This document shows, in pieces, positions 21,861 to 31,921 of a DNA stretch of 64,000 nt (its first letter is position 1; each line of letters starts with the position of its first letter). Made by a program: the position numbers and the translations under genes. The notes below the pieces were generated by a model. It saw nothing but the letters and a program-made list of their open reading frames with translations, did no database searches and was not told where the DNA came from. This DNA comes from Dysidea avara (Eukaryota; Porifera; Demospongiae; Dictyoceratida; Dysideidae), in assembly GCF_963678975.1 (NCBI RefSeq), contig NC_089279.1, positions 34,105,297-34,169,296 of the forward strand, given 5' to 3'.

Positions 21861-22234
21861 CAAACTAAGGCGGTTAAGGAGATAAATGAGCAACGTATAG
21901 TTCAAGAAACTCATCAGGGTGTAAATGTGGATGACATTTTTAATTAGACTTTGAACTAGACTCTGTACTATAGGTTTTTGAAGACACTAGACGCTAGGTT
22001 TTTTTAATGTTGTACTTTACTCATGTTGTGAAGTTAAAACTAAAACCCACAATTAACATAATTAGTGAGCTTTAGATAGAATTAGTAAAAGTTTCTTGAT
22101 GCCTACTGGCTATAGCTATACTGGCTAAACTGGTAAGGCAAAAATTTCATTGGTTGCCACAATTGAATGCAATGGTGAGGATTATTTAGATAAGTGTCTC
22201 TGTGTTGAAAATGAGTTATGATTTCACCTGGATA
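21861..22234. other. 3' flank of the recombinase, inside the element
   Basis: This is non-coding sequence between the recombinase end and the right frame repeat. Copy B lacks it, so it is probably Crypton 3' sequence. No terminal repeat was recognised. Confidence 0.4.
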
Positions 22235-22680
22235 TAGCTATGTTAATATACTAGAGTTGTGCCCGCTGTGTTGGCTTTTGCAATCGCTATTGGATGCTTT
22301 GAAATTGTTTGCTAGGTGTTATTGGTGACATTTCCATGCCATTTGCAGACGTTATGTGACGTTACGGCCCCACAATCGATTTGTACATGTTAGGCTATAA
22401 AGAATTCGAGTGAACTGTGAGGTGTCTTTCCACCTATTAGGTGAGGTGTCGTAGTGGTCTTGGCCACCGGCACTTGTGCTATGGTGCACAAAACCGCAGC
22501 CAGTGCAATATCTATATAATTGCACTGTGGTTGGTGCATTATAACTTATAATGCACCCGTTGCAGTCTACAAAACCGCAACTAGTAGTTATAATGCACTC
22601 GCTGCGGTCTGCAGCAGTGCTGTATATGAATTATAGCACTCGCGACACCTTTGAACTGCCTACACAGAGTGGTACATAGA
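22235..22680. repeat. Right frame of the Crypton-bearing element (copy A)
   Basis: It matches 25190-25600 throughout, including CCACCTATTAGGTGAGGTGT, AAAACCGCAGCCAGTGCAAT and the TGCATTATAA/TTATAATGCA hairpins. Several nested 10-12-bp dyads give the block a strong secondary-structure potential. Confidence 0.72.
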
Positions 22681-23155
22681 CAGTTTACAACATTTATTAA
22701 ACATCTAGAGAGGTACACTTCACTGTAAGGTGGCTACCTCACGCTATTCGAAAGTGGAAGTGGTCGGTATTCAAAAATGCAGCAAACTGCTTGTGAATAT
22801 GCTATAGCACTAGTTCTCATCTTAAAGCAATGTTTCTCAACTCAAAGGATGGTAAGGGTGACAAATCACTTCTATCTGAGTGCTATAGGATCCAAAATCA
22901 GATGCATGGCTTTCATCACGTGAGCAATAATAAACTCCCACAATTGATTTCAGTTGATTTTTTATAAAAAGAAACTGCATGGCAGTACTGCTCCCACATC
23001 AAGGCCATGGTACACGTAAATGTACCATATGGTTTAACTTAAATGTACCATGGCCAGCCAGGGTTTAGTAGATATGTATTCTGAAGTTTGGTTTTGAAGT
23101 TAGGTGGCTTCATGGTACATAAGTCCAATACACCTCATAGCCGTGGTTTCTGTAA
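22681..23155. other. Unclassified gap
   Basis: No gene was seen. It contains CCCACAATTGATTTCAG near 22937 and a small inverted pair GGCCATGGTAC/GTACCATGGCC at about 23003-23053. Confidence 0.35.
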
Positions 23156-23159
23156 TATA

Positions 23160-23437
23160 CTAGTATATTAAAAATTATGAATTTAAAAATGAAGTAGGGA
23201 TCCAAGCGATAAAAAGTAGTGAAACAAGAGATGAACAATGGTAGTTATTACAGCATAGCTCAGTGGGAAATCCCTACTTTGGCAATGAATACAAAAATTG
23301 TTATACCATGCCAAAGTAGGGATTTCCCACTGAGCTATGCTGTAATAACTACCATTGTTCATCTCTTGTTTCACTACTTTTTATTGCTTGGATCCCTACA
23401 TCATTTTTAAATTCATAATTTTTAATATACTAGTTTG
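23160..23437. mobile_element. Foldback element, two ~115-bp arms
   Basis: AAAATTATGAATTTAAAAAT to about 23283 is inverted from about 23312 to 23437, with a short loop near 23290-23310. The two near-identical 63-residue ORFs on opposite strands (23183-23374 and 23219-23410) are produced by this symmetry and are not genes. A related, more degenerate copy lies at 31738-31905. Confidence 0.88.
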
Positions 23438-23474
23438 TTTAGTTTTTTGTTAAAGCATACAGCTAGCTATAAAC

Positions 23475-23595
23475 ATGTGACTGTTCTATTAGGGTGACTG
23501 CTGTATTAGAGTATCTCGAGTCAACCTGCAAAAGATGTGTGCTTGCTCAAAAAGGGTGTGTTCATTGTGGTTTCAATCGATTATTAGACTAGAGT
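23475..23595 (-). repeat. CTCTAATAGAG-type module, minus orientation
   Basis: On the minus strand GATACTCTAATACAGCAGTC and CCTAATAGAACAGTCAC appear in series, followed by a further GATACTCTAGTC at about 23585. Confidence 0.65.
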
Positions 23596-23639
23596 ATCTC
23601 AAATCAGCCTACCAACTTGAAGGTGCGTGGTCACAAATA

Positions 23640-24330
23640 CAGCTAGCATAAAAGGGGCGTGGTCTCAATCGATAGATCGATATACGTAGGATAAAGAATG
23701 GGCGTGATTTTCCTCCGTACAGTAGCATACTCTAAACACCTTAAATAATTTTGTGGCATCTATTATGCTGCTTAAAAAAAGTGTTGATATGGAAAATTAA
23801 CGCCTTGGTATGGTTTCGTTGGATGAAGAAGAAGACAAGCAGCCTGATTGAAGATAAAAGAAAAGACAAGGCGCACAGGGCGTACACTCGTCGGAACCCC
23901 AAAAGGCGCATCCCACCGGTGAGTTTGTTGTTGTAGCGTAAAATGGTGACCGTGCGCTGCTTCGTTTGGACTCTAGGCTTGCGAGGTCAGTGAGTGAGGC
24001 AGTAAGGCAGTAATACTAAAGTTGGAGTTTTTGGCAATTTTTCAAAATTTTATATCTGGCTACCTGTAAGTGTTTTGTTGTATTTATTGCTGTTTTATGT
24101 ATCATATGGACTAGTACTATTCCGTAAAGGTGGTTTTCGCCGCATACATGTCTGTAGGATGATTTTTAAAGGCGGAATTTTGGGCAGCGCGCGAAACATT
24201 CACCACGATCCCTACTTAAACGATATGACCGTACCGTTTGATAAACCATGGCTACGAGATGTATATATTACACTTTTTTCGCTAAGGCGTTTATCAACAG
24301 TAAACTTCCGATGACTGAGGAGGAGGGGTG
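23640..24330 (+). other. Unclassified region with short ORFs
   Basis: Two plus-strand ORFs (23751-23936 with YTRRNPKRRIPP; 24075-24314 with FRRIHVCRMIFKGG) look non-random, and a GGTGAGT donor follows the first at about 23918. Neither matches a family I recognise. They could be exons of an element or of a host gene, or parts of a repeat. Confidence 0.3.
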
Positions 24331-24399
24331 TATATAAGTGCAATACACCGAAGTGAGCCATGGTTCATATGATATATACCATGTTTCCAAATTAATCCG

Positions 24400-24815
24400 C
24401 ACTACGTTACTTACTAACAACCCATATCCAACTTAAAGTATATACTTACACTTAATTTGCCATAGTTTGGCATGGTAGACACACTGGTAGTATTCCTCTC
24501 ACAATTCAGCTTGTTCGCAATGACTGAAGAATCGAATTGACTGTGGGACTTAGTAAACATATCTCTGTTTATCCCCAGGACTTGTCCGTTCATATCAACA
24601 AACGTAGGAGCAACGTTACTTCCCATCATCGAAGTCGCTAGGTATGGTTATAAAATGAATCCAGTGGCTGGACTCTTACTGGCTGGGGTGATTGATCGCC
24701 TAGCATGATGAAGGCTATAAGCCTGAGTCATCTGGGTAATTAGTCATGCTAGTGTGGGCGTTGTTCTCCCACCCACATTGGGCTATCAGCCCGTAATCGT
24801 GACACAATAATGTGT
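24400..24815 (-). repeat. Repeat with conserved FVDMNGQVLG peptide, copy 1
   Basis: The minus-strand ORF at 24414-24629 includes FVDMNGQVLGINRDMFTKS. The same nucleotide block occurs inverted at 28210-28260, preceded by matching GGCTATCAGCCC/GGCTAACAGCCC and CCAGTGGCTGG/ACCACTGGATTC blocks. It is therefore a dispersed element of about 400 bp in two orientations. The product is unknown. Confidence 0.5.
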
Positions 24816-24884
24816 CATGTGAAACCCCAGGTGAGTATATATATATACTTACCTAGGTGAGTATATTATATACTCACCTCAGGT

Positions 24885-25600
24885 AGGTATTATATAGTTA
24901 TACAGTGGGCACAAGTGCATTTATACAGGCAGAGCACAAGTGCACGTTGTATAACTGTTATGTACCTCTCACCTAATAGGTGGAAAGATCCAACGCTGCA
25001 GCTACATTTCTTTTATAAGGTAGAATGTCATTATCGATTGTGGCGCTCTAAAACTAACAACATCATTACGTATCAAACATGGCCTTGACCATACAATCAT
25101 ATGGCAACGCCACAATCGATTGTTATGGTGAATTTCAATTAGAATAATATTATTTTAAAAAGTGATTTGTCAAGGTGGAAGCTTCGATCAAACTAGTAAG
25201 GTATGTAACTACGTTTATATATATGTAAATAGAGTTTACCTGCCGTGTTTGCCTCTTTGATCGCCATTGGCTGCTTTTAGATTGCATGTATAACGTAGTA
25301 GTGACGTTCCCTGTATGGCCCCACAATCGAATTATTCATGTTAGGCTATATAAGAATTTGAGTAAACAGTGTAGTGTCTTGCCACCTATTAGGTGAGGTG
25401 TTGTAGTAGCTTTAGCCGCCGGCACTTGTGCAATGTAGCACAAAACCGCAGCCAGTGCAATATAGATATATTGCACTACGGTCAGTGCATTATAAGTTAT
25501 AATGCACTCGCTGCAGTTAGTGCAGTAGTGCTATATACGAATTATAGCACTCGTGGCACTTTTGAACTGCCCACGCAGAGTGGTACATGTAGTAGTTGTA
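24885..25600. mobile_element. Copy B: the Crypton frame without the recombinase
   Basis: The left frame (24965-25055) and right frame (25190-25600) match copy A at 20086-20200 and 22235-22680. Only about 135 bp lie between them, against about 2 kb in copy A. It is either a deletion derivative or the pre-insertion state into which the Crypton moved. Confidence 0.65.
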
Positions 25601-25708
25601 ACATGGGCACAAGTGATTTGCCTGAAATATACACACGAGCACGAGGGCGCAGCCCGAGTGCGAGTGTGTATATTTCAGGCAAATCACAAGTGCCCATGTT
25701 ACAACTAA
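25594..25708. mobile_element. Near-perfect GCCTGATATA-family palindrome
   Basis: TTGTAACATGGGCACAAGTG runs to a centre of GAGCACGAGGGCGCAGCCCG and is mirrored out to CACTTGTGCCCATGTTACAA. The arms are about 50 bp. It abuts copy B just as the 19925-20085 palindrome abuts copy A, so the palindrome may be part of the larger element. Confidence 0.85.
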
Positions 25709-26425
25709 TATATTCCACTTGGGTGAATCACCTGCAAGTGTACATGGAAACTGCAGGAATGCTTTGCGAGTGTATTTATATGGGACCATGTGACTTTTGA
25801 TTGTGGATAACGTCGTAAGAGCAACGACAAGGCACTGCTGAGAGACCGAATGTAAGTGCATCGTCACGAGCATGCAGATCGCTTCGATTGTGGGTACGCA
25901 ATTAAACACAGGAAGCTCAAATACGAGCTGAACAGCTCATAATGAAGCTTAAGTGCACTATAAAGTACTTACTATACTAGCCATGAATAAACTAAAGCAG
26001 TGAATATGTTTACCACGCTATAATAGCCTAGCCAATTCAGCGCCACGCCCAGTCACTACGTGTGTGTGACATCGCACCAGGTGTCAAAACGGCAATGTAA
26101 AGACGATTCAACTACACTAAAGTACTTACTTTACTAGCCATGAATAAACTAAAGTAGTGAATACTATTAACACTAATGGCCAAATCAATTAAGCGCTACA
26201 CCCAGTGTCTGTGGGACATCCCCACGTGACTATTGAATGTAATATGTTTAATATAAACTAACCTGTGCCTTAACAATGAACTATCTTCTTCCCCAAGTCC
26301 ATGATCTATGCCTTGGCTCACTTTACAAAAACTAAAACCCACTATCGATCCTGTGAAGTGTCGCTATATTAAAGGAGAGGAGATCACACAGTTTCATCAA
26401 AGAAATCAAATGATTTCTGAGAATG
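25709..26425. other. Unclassified gap with a short tandem-like repeat
   Basis: CACTATAAAGTACTTACTATACTAGCCATGAATAAAC and its near copy at 26112-26150 form a diverged duplication about 150 bp apart. CCCACTATCGATCCTG lies near 26340. No gene was seen; ORFs at 25393-25909 derive from the palindromes. Confidence 0.4.
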
Positions 26426-26429
26426 CTTG

Positions 26430-26530
26430 GAATGCATTAATGAGAATAGGAGGTAGTATATACAAGTTATATCACTCCTAGGAGGGATATAACTTGTATA
26501 TACTACCTCCTATTCTCATTACTGCATTCC
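26430..26530. repeat. Hairpin, ~45-bp arms
   Basis: GGAATGCATTAATGAGAATA, continuing to AACTTATATC, is mirrored around TCCTAGGA and ends TATTCTCATTACTGCATTCC. It is a compact foldback without visible target duplication. Confidence 0.8.
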
Positions 26531-26685
26531 TGAGCACTGCTAGCAGTGCTATTATACCACTTATACACCTTCTCTTCCCTTTGAAGTGAGGTGTGAAAGT
26601 GGTATATATATATACTCAACTGTGGGTTTGGAGTGTATATGCCCTATATGCAACCAGCGGCACCTTTGAAGTTTCACGTGATCAT

Positions 26686-26994
26686 CATAGGCGGCGGAAA
26701 GGGGGGGGGGGGCTAGGGGGCTAAAGCCCCCCCTCAGAATGCCATGATAAAGATCGAGATACTCTAATAGAGCAGTCACTCTAATAAAGTAGTCAGTGTG
26801 TAACGAGCTATGAAAGGATTTTTATGTAGTTTATCAGCTAGAAATGGTAGCTGGTGAGGTGGAAAGCTCTTGTCAGTTGGTTGTGACCTTTTTTTTTTTT
26901 TTTTTTTTTTGGTCTCACCTTACCAAACTATAGAAAATAAGTCTGGGTCAGCTCAGCGGAGCCCCCCCCTCATATCAACTACTTCCTCCGCCGC
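26686..26994. mobile_element. GGCGGCGGAA TIR element, duplication TGATCAT
   Basis: TGATCAT at 26679-26685 and 26995-27001 flanks ends reading CATAGGCGGCGGAAAG and CTTCCTCCGCCGC. The interior has a CTCTAATAGAG module (26752-26790) and a poly-T run (26888-26910). The 309-bp size and lack of ORF make it non-autonomous. Confidence 0.72.
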
Positions 26995-27001
26995 TGATCA
27001 T

Positions 27002-27535
27002 GGTACGTATATATATTACATATACACCCTTAGCCCTCGGGCCTACAGCTCTCAGGCTTTCGGGTATTAAATCAGCAAAATCCCTTGCAGCCATGGTATA
27101 AACAAACAAGTAGAAGGACATTTAACACTGCAGGTAGGTATGGGTGGCCTTCCTTGTTTCTTTACTTCTTATTTTCATGATCCCTAATATGTAATAACAT
27201 TCCTAATTTTTTCTTCTACATGTAGTAATAGAGTTATGCCATGACCATGAGGGATTTGCCTGATGTATAGTTACTTTTTATAACATGATTATGACTGGTG
27301 AACCCACACATAGTGCATCAAAAAGGGGGCGCCATGATTAAATATTTTCATATGAATGCATGCCACAACTACAGTATCAATTAGTGAAAAGTGGATTGCT
27401 ATTTTGCTTCGTTTCCAGCTGTGTTCAGCAAGTTAACACAACATTTGAATAGTAGGAGACAACCCCTCTGCAGTCAATCCAGTCACCACGGAAAATACAA
27501 ACAACATACTGGGAAGCCATGCACAAGCTACTGCA
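27002..27535. other. Unclassified gap
   Basis: No gene was seen. There is a CCCTCGGGCC/GGCTTTCGGG stretch near 27032-27063. The right part leads into the repeat that starts near 27540. Confidence 0.3.
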
Positions 27536-27539
27536 AATC

Positions 27540-27990
27540 AACACCTTACACTGTCAGCAAGAAGAAGTAAGACACAGAGGAGAACAAAGGTGAGTCTATG
27601 ATACATGCATTGTGCGTAATGCAGCATGCTAAAAGGCACCAGTCCGGCTGAAGCAACATCTATCAATGAAAAAATCAAGCTTGTAGCCTTAGCCATTGTT
27701 GCGTTCCGCTTGTCTGAAGGCATTAGTTACTCAGTCAGTCAGTCAGTCAGTAGAAAATTCTACTGAATAGTTTTTCTAAAAATTTCATAGCAACCTATCT
27801 GAAGCATTTTTGGCTGTTCTGGAAACACTTTTGGGCTTGATTCTACCTAACCAATACCGTCAAGGTGCCATGAAGCTATTGTGCGGCTGATTTCTGGTCA
27901 ATATGTTTTTGTGAAAAGGTTCTAACCTCCATGATCCCTAATGTACAGTACTATTGTACTGTATGATACCATGATGACAAAATACTTCAA
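27540..27990 (+). repeat. Dispersed repeat with YSVSQSVS peptide and TACAGTACTAT end
   Basis: The plus strand encodes IKLVALAIVAFRLSEG followed by a CAGTCAGTCAGTCAGT microsatellite that reads YSVSQSVS. The minus strand of 31260-31560 encodes a parallel peptide with the same microsatellite. Downstream, ATCCCTAATGTACAGTACTA links it to the 3235 and 30490 copies. It is an element family with partial coding capacity; product unknown. Confidence 0.5.
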
Positions 27991-28049
27991 AAGAGCCATC
28001 AGATTCACCAACCACCGGTAAGTATCTATATATATGCACCTGGGAGTAG

Positions 28050-28500
28050 GCATGTGACACACCATGCCTATTGTAGGCTAACAGCCCATAGTGGGAGCCA
28101 TACCAGTAGGACCGATCACCCTAGCCAGTAATAGCCCACGCCATGCTGGGTGACCAATTACCTGCAGTCAGTACAAGTACAACCACTGGATTCATTTTAT
28201 AGACTGAACATTTATGTTTGTTGATATGAGCGGTCAAGTCCTAAGGATATCACGGAAATGTGTTTACCAAGTACCACAATCGATTGTGGGTTGTGGCCAA
28301 AATAAATTAATTGTGGGTTTGCCCATAATCTCCGACAAACACCAGAAGACGTTTACTTTGCCAAACTATGCAACAAAATACACATAAGTTACTTTGTTGT
28401 GTGTGTATAGTCTGTTGGCAATTCGTGTACCTCATGTTAATTACATAATATAATTTATATAACATATGAATATTGGCTACTTTGGTGTATTGTAATTATA
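28050..28500 (+). repeat. Repeat with FVDMNGQVLG block, copy 2 (inverted)
   Basis: It matches 24400-24815 in opposite orientation: GGCTAACAGCCC, CACTGGATTCATTTTATAG, then TTTGTTGATATGAGCGGTCA. Here the reading frame is broken soon after, by a CCACAATCGATTGTGGG palindrome at 28270-28290. Confidence 0.5.
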
Positions 28501-29109
28501 TACACCACTTGGCCTCACCCATCGGAAGTTTACTACTGATAAACCCCCTTGCCCAAATATAATTATGAACTCTTGAATCTTGCATGTGATTAAATGAAAA
28601 CGTGACAAAGGACAAATGCTTGAAACAGATTTAATGTCCATAAAGCAACAGGCTAAATCGGTTCAATATGAACTACTAGAAGTATACTTATATACACAGC
28701 TAGTCTAGTTTCTGATATACTGTGTCACAATAGAGCATCCCATCTCCCCACAATGGATGGATAAGTCAAGTTGTCCATAGTAACTAAGCAACATAAGATT
28801 GTTGGTACACCAGACAACTCAAGTTGTCTCTTTAGTTACTAATATTGGTAGTACTTGGTAGTACTTGGTAGCACCCCAGAATAGCTAGATATACCAAGAA
28901 TAACTCAAGTCATCCACAGTATTTGAGCCAGTCACTAGTTACTTTGCTCTTATCAAAACTCCTGCTATACTTTAGATACCTTGTGGTTGTATCGGACTAA
29001 TATTGGCAACATGATAAATTTGCAAATTAGAATTGCTTGACAAGCTGATCATGATCTCATGATTCAACCTTTAGTTGCATCAAACTTGTAATTTATGGTA
29101 TATACATTA
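28501..29109. other. Unclassified gap
   Basis: No gene was seen. A TTGGTAGTAC unit is doubled near 28849-28870. Three diverged 'caactcaagttgtcc' phrases lie between 28760 and 28910 and suggest an old tandem repeat. Confidence 0.35.
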
Positions 29110-29730
29110 AGTCAGGACACATGATAGTGTGTCGTGCGACCAAGTACAGCTATTGCGGATGAGCGACAGTCAACTGTGCATTTTACAGGAACCAAGAAAA
29201 TGCTGTTTTCATGCATTTGTAGCTCAATAGTGCCAGAACAGAAATTAACCGGTTTTGCTGTGGAAATTCCCTCAGGATAAGGCACCACTTATTTCAAATT
29301 TGAGTTGAATCCGCCGAGCCATCACTGAGATATGCTTCTTCAAATTTCATTTACTTTCTTTGTATTACGTAAATTTTCTTTTCGCATACTTTAGAAAAAT
29401 TACAAGAACTTGTGCATGCTTTAGTCAATTGAATTCAAATTTGGAGGACAGTAAGAGTATAATGCAGCACATCTACAGTCCAATTTTTGTACATATCAAA
29501 AAATGAACAACAGAATTATGTGCAATTTTGAAAATTGCAAAAGCAATTTGTTGTCACGCCTACAGGGAAATCTGCTTGATGGAACAACTTGTAAATTGGT
29601 CTGTACACAAAGTTACTATCATAGTGCAAACCTTTTGTTGTTTGAAACTACTGAGAGTATTAGCTAAGGAGATATAAAGTAAAACCAAACATGTGAAAAA
29701 AAGTGCAATTGAGATACTGTGATAGAACAG
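29110..29730 (+). repeat. Dispersed repeat family 'TGTGTCGTGC', copy 2
   Basis: The order of blocks follows copy 1 at 4800-5610, ending with TTGTCACGCCTACAGGG and a GAGATACTGTGATAGAACAGTCAC module. The reading frames differ from copy 1, which supports a non-coding element. Confidence 0.6.
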
Positions 29731-29754
29731 TCACTGAGAAGTAAAAATGTGTGC

Positions 29755-29850
29755 AAGTCAGTAAAAAATCCCCAGGTTTTAAACCAGGGACTTCCACACC
29801 TATATACCCAAGCCCTTTATCACTCTGCCACTGCTGTCAGTTACTCACCT
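29755..29850 (-). mobile_element. tRNA-related SINE head (family C)
   Basis: On the minus strand AGTGGCAGAGTGATAAAGGG looks like an A box. It is followed about 40 nt on by CTGGTTTAAAACCTGGGGA, a B-box-like stem-loop. The spacing suits a tRNA-like head. No intact acceptor stem was seen, so I do not call a functional tRNA. Confidence 0.45.
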
Positions 29851-30004
29851 TAATTTCTACCTTATAAATGTTTTAGTACACTAGAATGATAACTTGTAGT
29901 TCTATGGAAATTCTAGAACATTCTATATGTGTTGTATTGAAGTACTCAGAAAAAAATGTGTGCTCTATTAGAGTACTACAAAAACTATGAAAATAGCTTA
30001 TATC

Positions 30005-30260
30005 AAGTGTGTCGTGCGGCCAAGTACAGCCAGTGCGGGTGGGTGACATACTCATTTTACGGAATCAGAAAATGCTGTTTTCATGTATCCGAAGCTCCAT
30101 AGTACTTGAACAGTGTATATATATATATAATTAAACATTTCTGCTGTGGAAGCTTCCTCAGGGTAGGGCATTTCCCATTCCTAATTTGAGTCGAATCTGC
30201 CCAGCTATCATTGGGATATACGTGCCTTCAAAATATCATCTTATTTCAGTTCTTCGTAAA
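30005..30260 (+). repeat. Dispersed repeat family 'TGTGTCGTGC', copy 3 (5' part)
   Basis: AGTGTGTCGTGCGGCCAAGT through TGGGATATACGTG follows the first half of copies 1 and 2. A TATATATATA run is inserted near 30117-30130. Confidence 0.6.
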
Positions 30261-30299
30261 TACATATAGCCACGCAATCTATGACGATTCCTGTAGTAA

Positions 30300-31560
30300 A
30301 GGGAAAAAAGTTAAAAGGCAGTAACGAGGCCAACCATAGACTGGCTTTGGAACTTGCAATCACAAAATGAAGTGATATCCGCACAAAAAAAAAACAGCCA
30401 AGCTGTGAAAAAAGGCACGACACTAAAAAGCCTTGATGTGAAAGTAAAGGTCAAAGGTGACAGCCAACAAGCAGCTGCAATGATGTTAATCATACAGTAC
30501 GATAGTGCTGTATAGTAGGCAGTGTTGGGAAAGTTACTTTGTCAATGTAATATATTACATATTACTCTTTACTTTTGGGCAATGTAATAAGTTACAGTTA
30601 CATATTACTCCAAATGAAAAATAACTTAATATATTACATTAAGTTACTTTTGCTCTGACCATACACCTTTCCTTTACACCTTGCATGTTAGTTACTGAGC
30701 TAGCGTATAGTAAACACTCCTGTAAATATGGCTACTGGCTTCTTGCACCTGTGTAGAGATGCTCACTGTTTCTACCACTTCAGCCATACCTAAACATTGC
30801 TGGCAAATCACGTGACCAGTTGTCTGAGGTGTGAACTAATAGATAATTTTATTATAGGAGATTGGGACAAAATGGACCTGGTAATGTGTTAAGAATATCG
30901 TTACACGTCGCTAATGAACTGTAATAGTAACACGTTACGTAATAACACATTACTTTCGTTACTAATATAACGAACTATGGGTTTCTTGAAAGTAAATTAC
31001 TAGACTATGAATAGTAACGCGTTATGTTACTTGAAATCACAAAATGTAATAACTACTATGTAACGCATTACTTTAGTAACGCATTATTCCCAACACTGAT
31101 AATAGGGACCACAAAGGAGTATGCGTGGCCCACAAAATAGCATCACCCAAAAATCAGCCTCAATTTTCCCTGAAGACAATGAGGCAGTATTGGTTAGGTG
31201 AAACTAAGTCCAAACAAGCCTTCCCAACAAGTTGCTACGGAATTTTAAAAAATACGGAATTTTCTACTGACTGAGTAACTGACTGAGTAACTGACTGATG
31301 TCTTCAGACAAGTGTAACTTGATAACAGCTAAGGCTTGATTTTTTCACTGTTCAATGTCACTTCGGCCAGAGAGGTGCCTTTTGGCATACCGCAGTACAT
31401 ACAATGCATTCTTCATGGACTTATTCTTCATGGACTTACCAGTGTCCTCCTTGCTGACAGCGAAAAATGTCAATGTTGTGGTAGCATGTGATGGCTTCCT
31501 TTCATAACAGAAATCGTCTACATTTTGCTTTTTGATTGCAGAGGTGCTTTTCAAACAATT
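30300..31560 (-). repeat. Dispersed YSVSQSVS/TACAGTACTAT repeat, interrupted copy
   Basis: The outer segments 30300-30519 and 31099-31560 join into one repeat if the 30520-31098 MITE is removed. The join restores GTATAGTAGGGACCACAAAG, as at 3270-3290. Its minus strand (31345-31554) encodes YVLRYAKRHLSGRSDIEQ, which parallels the 27540 copy. Confidence 0.55.
30520..31098. mobile_element. CAGTGTTGGG hAT MITE, 8-bp duplication
   Basis: Ends CAGTGTTGGGAAAGTTACTT and CCCAACACTG flank a body of GTAAC/GTTAC-rich sequence. The flanks ATAGTAGG and ATAATAGG form an 8-bp duplication with one mismatch. The CAGTGTTGGG termini are a widespread hAT MITE signature in animals. The second copy is at 50554-51056. 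Confidence 0.85.
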
Positions 31561-31737
31561 TTTGATTTGTACTGCTGTGTAACGGGTTGAACATAGCCGA
31601 CAACGAAGTGTAATGGATACTTTACTTTTCTGGCGATAATTGATATGGCTGGGACGTGTAGCGCCATTTCAGATGCAGTATGCATGGGTTCACCAGCCAT
31701 AATAATTATTTAACAAACAAGTACACAGAAAAATTTG

Positions 31738-31905
31738 GAATTTTCAACTAGAGTAGGGACCATAGCACATCGATAAAAAGTATTGAAACAAGCTGGAGTA
31801 GTGCACAATATTAAATCACAGTAAAACAATAAGAAGTATTATGTCCCTACTGTGCTTATCAATGTGCTATAGTCGTCCCTACTCTAGTTTAAAGTTCCAA
31901 ATTTT
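31738..31905. repeat. Imperfect foldback related to 23160-23437
   Basis: TTTGGAATTTTCAACTAGAG is mirrored by CTCTAGTTTAAAGTTCCAAA. GTAGGGACCATAGCACATCG is mirrored near the right end. Arms are about 65 bp with a loop around 31820. Confidence 0.7.
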
Positions 31906-31921
31906 TCTGTGTATTGTATAG

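Noticed and set aside
22995..23060. Regulatory palindrome GGCCATGGTAC/GTACCATGGCC
   Set aside because: A short hairpin in repeat-rich DNA with no nearby gene; no evidence of regulation.
23183..23410. Two matching 63-residue ORFs on opposite strands
   Set aside because: They are generated by a near-perfect inverted repeat.
25393..25909. Overlapping 130-residue ORFs
   Set aside because: Both cross the Crypton right frame and a palindrome and have no domain content.
29755..29850. Functional tRNA gene
   Set aside because: A- and B-box-like motifs are present, but no acceptor stem or full cloverleaf can be formed. A SINE head explains them better.
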